DNA of 64,000 bases from Halosolutus amylolyticus. Lineage in GTDB: Archaea > Halobacteriota > Halobacteria > Halobacteriales > Natrialbaceae. The stretch lies in the NCBI RefSeq assembly GCF_023566055.1, contig NZ_JALIQP010000007.1, positions 62,001 to 126,000 of the forward strand, read 5' to 3'. Both the position numbers and the translations under genes were made by a program. Below are positions 60,414-64,000 of this stretch, one piece after another. Below the pieces are notes generated by a model. It was not told the origin of the DNA. It did not search any database and was given only the letters and a program-made list of their open reading frames with translations. Each line of letters opens with the position of its first letter. Positions within the stretch are counted from its first letter, which is position 1.

Positions 60414-60914
60414 ATGCATATATTAATTTACGCACTGGTAGAGGCATCGACAGCAGAAGAGGCACTGTCAACCGGAAAGACTGTGTTCGACCGACTGGTT
60501 GGCGCGGAGCCGCATTCCTGTGCAGCGTTCGACTACTACGTCACCTTCGACGAAGAGGACACGACAGTGGCTGGAAAAGCACGGTGGGGTGACCTGCCGA
60601 CAGCTGCATCCGTTACGTCCGACGAAGGCGAAGAACTCCTCGAGCAGGCCTGGGAAACCACAACAGAAACGTTCCAGCGAAATCTGGACCGGGTGAAGAA
60701 AGCACTCGAGGAACGCAGCGACGACGAGATCATGCGTGACGAGGGGCTCGCTCGGCACGCCTTCCAGCGCGTCGGTGCCTCCCGTGGCCCGTCGATCTGC
60801 CTATACGATCAACATGCGACCGGCATCCGCCATCGCGGACAGCTCGATCGCCTCCTCGAGGACACTGACGAGAGCGAGACGTGCTGGATCGTGCCGGCAG
60901 ACGTTCATTTCTAA
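60414..60914 (+). CDS. Uncharacterised haloarchaeal protein
   Basis: A 166-residue acidic protein with an alpha/beta beginning (HILIYALVEASTAEEALSTG) that looks like a ferredoxin-like fold, a helical middle (EQAWETTTETFQRNLDRVKK) and a beta-strand ending (ETCWIVPADVHF). No signal peptide or TM helix. It precedes the 107-residue gene by six bases, and the two probably form an operon. No known function recognised. Confidence 0.72.
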   Translation: MHILIYALVEASTAEEALSTGKTVFDRLVGAEPHSCAAFDYYVTFDEEDTTVAGKARWGDLPTAASVTSDEGEELLEQAWETTTETFQRNLDRVKKALEERSDDEIMRDEGLARHAFQRVGASRGPSICLYDQHATGIRHRGQLDRLLEDTDESETCWIVPADVHF

Positions 60915-60920
60915 GTAGTC

Positions 60921-61244
60921 ATGCCCCAAATCACCAACTGGACACGAGAGACTCGAACACCCACACTGGCATATCGAAACACGGAGACTGGAGCGCGAGC
61001 TGTTCTGCATCGCGCGCCAGATTCCTACGCATACAAGTGGCGGGCAGCGATCCTCGTCGACGGCTATCCAGTGTGGTCGCAGGGCTTCGAGACAAAAGAA
61101 GCGACCAGCTTTCGGGATGCACTCCGGAACCGTCCAGCCCCCGAACACTCTTGTCCCGAGTGTCCGAACGACGTCGTCATCGTCGGCCAGAAGTTGGTCC
61201 CGTCACAAAGTCGTCTAGAGTTCACCTCTGGTAGCGTCAACTGA
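60921..61244 (+). CDS. Small uncharacterised haloarchaeal protein
   Basis: A 107-residue protein. The N-terminal 75 residues are beta-rich with many aromatic residues (WTRETRTPTLAYRNTETGAR, YKWRAAILVDGYPVWSQGFE). Near the end a CxxC (HSCPECPND) may bind metal. It reads like the short haloarchaeal proteins annotated DUF7568, but I cannot be sure. It follows the 166-residue gene after six bases, so joint expression is likely. Confidence 0.7.
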   Translation: MPQITNWTRETRTPTLAYRNTETGARAVLHRAPDSYAYKWRAAILVDGYPVWSQGFETKEATSFRDALRNRPAPEHSCPECPNDVVIVGQKLVPSQSRLEFTSGSVN

Positions 61245-61309
61245 CACTTCCAATGTGATGGCTGTTTTGGCTGACTGAGCGATAACTGAATTCGGTGTCA
61301 GCGTTCAAT

Positions 61310-61372
61310 CAGTCTACTGTATGCAGCACGGTCGCTGAAACCTATCATCGCTTGAGGATTCCAACACAGCCC
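61310..61372 (-). repeat. Solo IS-end-like repeat, inverse copy 4
   Basis: GCAGCACGGTCGCTGAAACC and TTGAGGATTCCAACACAGCC (61323-61372 with a short spacer) are the inverse of the repeat at 51030 (GGCTCTGTTGGAATTCTCAA onward and GCTGAGGCCGTGCTG). With copies 1 and 2 it forms inverse-oriented ends that could bound a decayed composite element of about 10 kb. Confidence 0.5.
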
Positions 61373-61504
61373 AGTATTTCAAATCTGGGCATGTCCATCC
61401 GGAAATCTCAGACCCGTCATCGAGAAATCGGCCTGCCCCCCTTACGTGAAGAATCGCGAGGACACGGGCACCGAAATGATAAGGATTTCCGTCTAAAGAA
61501 GTAT

Positions 61505-62542
61505 ATGACTAAGAAGAGCGAGCCGCCACAGCAGTCTTCGCACAGTAATGCACTAACGATCTTCGCAGTGGTAAGCACGGCGCTCGCCGTACTGCTCGTC
61601 TTCACATACTTGCAATACGTCTTGCTCGCGATCGTGCTCGCATACGTTCTCACACCCGTACAACGGAGACTCGAGCAATGGCTGAGCTCGGCGACGGCAG
61701 CGGTCGCCACCATCGCGATGTCGATAGTCGTATTTTTCATTCCGGTCGTATACGTCCTCGCTATCGCTTTTCAGCAGGGCCTGGCACTCTTCACCGCAAT
61801 CCAGGAGGGAGCGTTCAGACCGGGCCGTATCGAGGACCGATTCGAAACCATCGGATTCGTCGTCGACCTCGACCTGTTGTACGCGACCTATCAGGATCCT
61901 ATCACGCAGACCGCGCAGCGACTCGCCACTGGCACACTCTCCGTCATCGGCGGCCTCCCGGGTGTGCTGATTGGGCTCACCGTGACAGGTTTTGTCCTCT
62001 TCGCACTGTTACGCGACGGCGACCGGTTCGTCGCGTGGCTGGAATCGGTCGTCCCCGTCGACGATCGTGTACAGCGAGAACTGTTCGTAGAGCTCGACCA
62101 CCTCATGTGGGCCTCCGTCGTGGGTAACGTCGCTGTCGCGGGCATCCAAGCCGTGCTGTTGGGAATCGGACTAGCACTCGTTGGTATGTCCGGGGTCGTC
62201 TTCCTGACCGTCGCGACCTTCGTCCTCACGCTGCTCCCGCTCATCGGCGCGTTCGGTGTCTGGGTGCCAGTTTCGGTCTATCTTCTTCTGGTCGGACGGC
62301 CCGTGGCAGCGAGCGCGATACTGGTGTATGGTTCGATAATTAGCGTCTCCGACATCTACCTTCGGCCAGTAATCATCGGTCGGAGCGGGGCGATCAATGC
62401 GGCGACCATCGTGGTGGGCATTTTTGGGGGACTCGTCGTGTTTGGTGCGATTGGCCTGTTCATCGGCCCCGTAGTCCTTGGGGGAGCGAAAATCATACTC
62501 GACCTATTCGCCCGGGAGAACGCGCAACCGGTCGCCGACTAA
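61505..62542 (+). CDS. AI-2E family transporter (UPF0118 permease)
   Basis: A 345-residue polytopic protein of the AI-2E/TqsA-type permease family. The start at 61505 is preferred to earlier in-frame codons because the first TM pair (TIFAVVSTALAVLLVFTYLQ) follows a short cytosolic lead. About eight TM helices are visible, with the long outer loop after the third (about 90-135) and the family-typical late motif YLRPVIIGRSGAINAATIVV followed by GLFIGPVVLGGAKIILDLF. Members export small molecules or ions; the substrate here is unknown. Monocistronic. Confidence 0.9.
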   Translation: MTKKSEPPQQSSHSNALTIFAVVSTALAVLLVFTYLQYVLLAIVLAYVLTPVQRRLEQWLSSATAAVATIAMSIVVFFIPVVYVLAIAFQQGLALFTAIQEGAFRPGRIEDRFETIGFVVDLDLLYATYQDPITQTAQRLATGTLSVIGGLPGVLIGLTVTGFVLFALLRDGDRFVAWLESVVPVDDRVQRELFVELDHLMWASVVGNVAVAGIQAVLLGIGLALVGMSGVVFLTVATFVLTLLPLIGAFGVWVPVSVYLLLVGRPVAASAILVYGSIISVSDIYLRPVIIGRSGAINAATIVVGIFGGLVVFGAIGLFIGPVVLGGAKIILDLFARENAQPVAD

Positions 62543-62665
62543 TTGCAACCGTCTCCGTCATCCATTTCACCCCTGAATAATCAGCTCTCGATATCTCTCC
62601 GGCTGCAAGAACAGGGGTGGGACAGGTATAACCGTCCAGCACCCCTCTAGGTAGAGAGCTACCCC

Positions 62666-63874
62666 ATGGATATCTTTGAGATTCTCTCGACGGAGTTCAC
62701 CGAGTTCGACATCGGAACCCCGCTCTCGAAGGTCGCCGGAGCGTTCGAGAACCAGGAACTCGATGCCGTCGTCGTAACAGACGGCGACGAGTATCGCGGT
62801 GTCGTTAGCCGTCGACAGCTGGCGTCCTCGTCCAACCAGCCCTCGGCGAAGGTCGGCTCACAGGCACAGCACGTCCCGACTGTCGAGCGCACCGAGGATG
62901 TCCGCGAGGTCGCGCGGCTCATGATCGGCAGCGACGCCAAAACGCTCCCCGTACTCGACGACGACCGTGTCGTCGGCGTAGTGACCGGCGATTCGGTCCT
63001 CGAGGCCGTCCGTCCGTTTCTCGACGCAGTGACCGTCGACGATGCCTACACAACGGAGTTGATCAGTGCGACCCCTGAAACCACGATCGGGAAAGCACTC
63101 AATATGCTTCGAGAAGCCGGGATCGCCCATCTCCCAGTCGTTGACGGGGACGACCTCGTGGGGATGGTGAGCCTGTACGACGTCATCGAGTTCACGACGC
63201 GAGGCGGCAGCAAGAGCCAGGGCGGTTCGTCGAGCGGCTTCGGTGGCCGCGGCGGTAGTGGGCAGAACCGTGGTGGGTTCGGCGCGCGCGAGGGCGATGC
63301 CGACCGGATGCTCGATCTCCCGGTACGGAACCTGATGTCCGATACAGTTACGACGGTCGAGCGGAGCGCACCGCTCGACGGGGTCGTCGAGACGATGTTC
63401 GAGCGGGAGATCTCCTCGCTCGTCGTCACGGCCGACGATACCGACGAGCCGATCGGTATCATCACGAAAACGGACGTCATCCAGGCGCTCACCTGGGAGC
63501 GCGACGACCAGAACGCCGTGCAGGTGTTCGGGCTCGACCTGCTGGAGGGGATGGACTACGACGATGTCTCCGCGCTGATCGAGCGCATGACCTCGAAGTA
63601 CGGCGAGATGAGCGTGATCAAGGCCAGCATCGAACTGCAGGAGCACAAGGAACAGAGCCGGGGTGTGCCGCTGGTACTCGCACGGATTCGACTGGTAACC
63701 GACCGTGGCTACTTCACTGCCGATGGGGAGGGATACGGTGCCTCCCACGCCCTCCGTCTCGCAGCGAACGCTGTCGAACGCCAACTCCTCAAGGGGAAGA
63801 CCTACGGCCACTCGAAGAAGCATCCCGACACTGACGAGCAGGAACAGCTCTATGGCTGGTGGCTTGGCGGGTGA
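62666..63874 (+). CDS. CBS-domain protein with C-terminal HPF/RaiA-like domain
   Basis: A 402-residue cytosolic protein with four CBS motifs in two pairs: about 1-50 and 65-120, then 122-180 and 218-285, separated by a Gly/Ser/Arg-rich linker (about 182-212). The last ~110 residues (MSVIKASIELQEHKEQSRGV, RIRLVTDRGYFTADGEGYGA, RLAANAVERQLLKGKTYGHS) have the beta-alpha-beta pattern of ribosome hibernation factors (HPF/RaiA, S30EA). CBS pairs bind adenine nucleotides, so the protein may put ribosomes to rest in response to energy state. This architecture is known in haloarchaea; the function is inferred. Confidence 0.88.
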   Translation: MDIFEILSTEFTEFDIGTPLSKVAGAFENQELDAVVVTDGDEYRGVVSRRQLASSSNQPSAKVGSQAQHVPTVERTEDVREVARLMIGSDAKTLPVLDDDRVVGVVTGDSVLEAVRPFLDAVTVDDAYTTELISATPETTIGKALNMLREAGIAHLPVVDGDDLVGMVSLYDVIEFTTRGGSKSQGGSSSGFGGRGGSGQNRGGFGAREGDADRMLDLPVRNLMSDTVTTVERSAPLDGVVETMFEREISSLVVTADDTDEPIGIITKTDVIQALTWERDDQNAVQVFGLDLLEGMDYDDVSALIERMTSKYGEMSVIKASIELQEHKEQSRGVPLVLARIRLVTDRGYFTADGEGYGASHALRLAANAVERQLLKGKTYGHSKKHPDTDEQEQLYGWWLGG

Positions 63875-64000
63875 TCAGATCAATGTCTACAAACAGACGA
63901 GTACTCGTTTCTAGCCGGTATGCTCACTAACTGTCAAAGCGAGCCTGGATCTTTTGCTATGCACCGGTGAAGAACTAACGGGTGGAATACGCTGATACGT

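Noticed and set aside
1-64000. tRNA, rRNA or riboswitch
   Set aside because: I saw no cloverleaf, conserved tRNA arms or rRNA stretches while reading; a covariance-model search was not possible here.

Overview
The window reads as haloarchaeal DNA. It is GC-rich, its proteins are strongly acidic, and it carries an Orc1/Cdc6 gene flanked by repeats containing a G-string. It also has Tat-type and lipobox secretion signals, TrmB, Lrp and DUF7344-like winged-helix regulators, and an archaeal PriS/PriL pair. With a replication origin, a conjugation-type secretion operon, primases and many IS scars, it looks like part of a megaplasmid or an integrated conjugative replicon. The genus cannot be fixed from sequence reading alone.

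Layout. (1) 0-6.4 kb is a replication module: a Fic protein, a metallo-beta-lactamase-fold hydrolase, an orphan AbrB/VapB-type antitoxin with a frameshifted and truncated VapC behind it, and an Orc1/Cdc6 gene lying between two clusters of a 20-bp origin-type repeat. A small regulator-like gene with paired palindromes follows. (2) 6.4-9.4 kb is decayed DNA: a multiply frameshifted pentapeptide-repeat gene, two small ORFs and a fragment of a CPBP/CAAX protease. (3) 9.4-35.4 kb is the centrepiece, 16 genes in two convergent operons. The left arm encodes three mutually divergent tubulin/FtsZ-superfamily GTPases interleaved with eight membrane proteins that combine transmembrane helices, coiled coils, Ig-like domains and a PH-like domain. 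The right arm encodes tandem-winged-helix and winged-helix/coiled-coil proteins (arguably ESCRT-like), a single-ring Cdc48-type AAA+ ATPase with an N-domain, and a 1004-residue beta-propeller/Ig scaffold. I know of no described system with this composition; it looks like a membrane-spanning cytoskeletal machine. (4) 35.4-36.6 kb holds an IS6-family transposase remnant and a second copy of the small palindrome-associated gene in inverted orientation. (5) 36.8-50.2 kb is a type IV secretion/conjugation operon (pilin-like, secreted, lipoprotein, VirB6-like, VirB3/VirB4-N-like, VirB4 and a VirD4 fused to a nuclease-like domain), translationally coupled to PriS-like and PriL-like primase genes. (6) 50.2-64 kb is a patchwork of regulators, a duplicated DUF4177 plus four-TM cassette split by a TnpB element, a CNNM/CorC-type transporter, an AI-2E family permease and a CBS-HPF fusion, with scattered solo IS ends.

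How the genes may work together. In the central locus, ATGA/GTGA stop-start overlaps and very short gaps join tubulin 2 through the 755-residue membrane protein (15.3-27.5 kb), which implies stoichiometric production of GTPases and membrane partners. Ectodomains on at least four proteins and cytosolic helical domains on most suggest that envelope components are linked to tubulin-like polymers, with the AAA+ enzyme as a remodelling factor. These roles are inferred from domain architecture. None has been tested, and the remote homologies (ESCRT-like, PH-like, PD-(D/E)xK) were recognised by eye.
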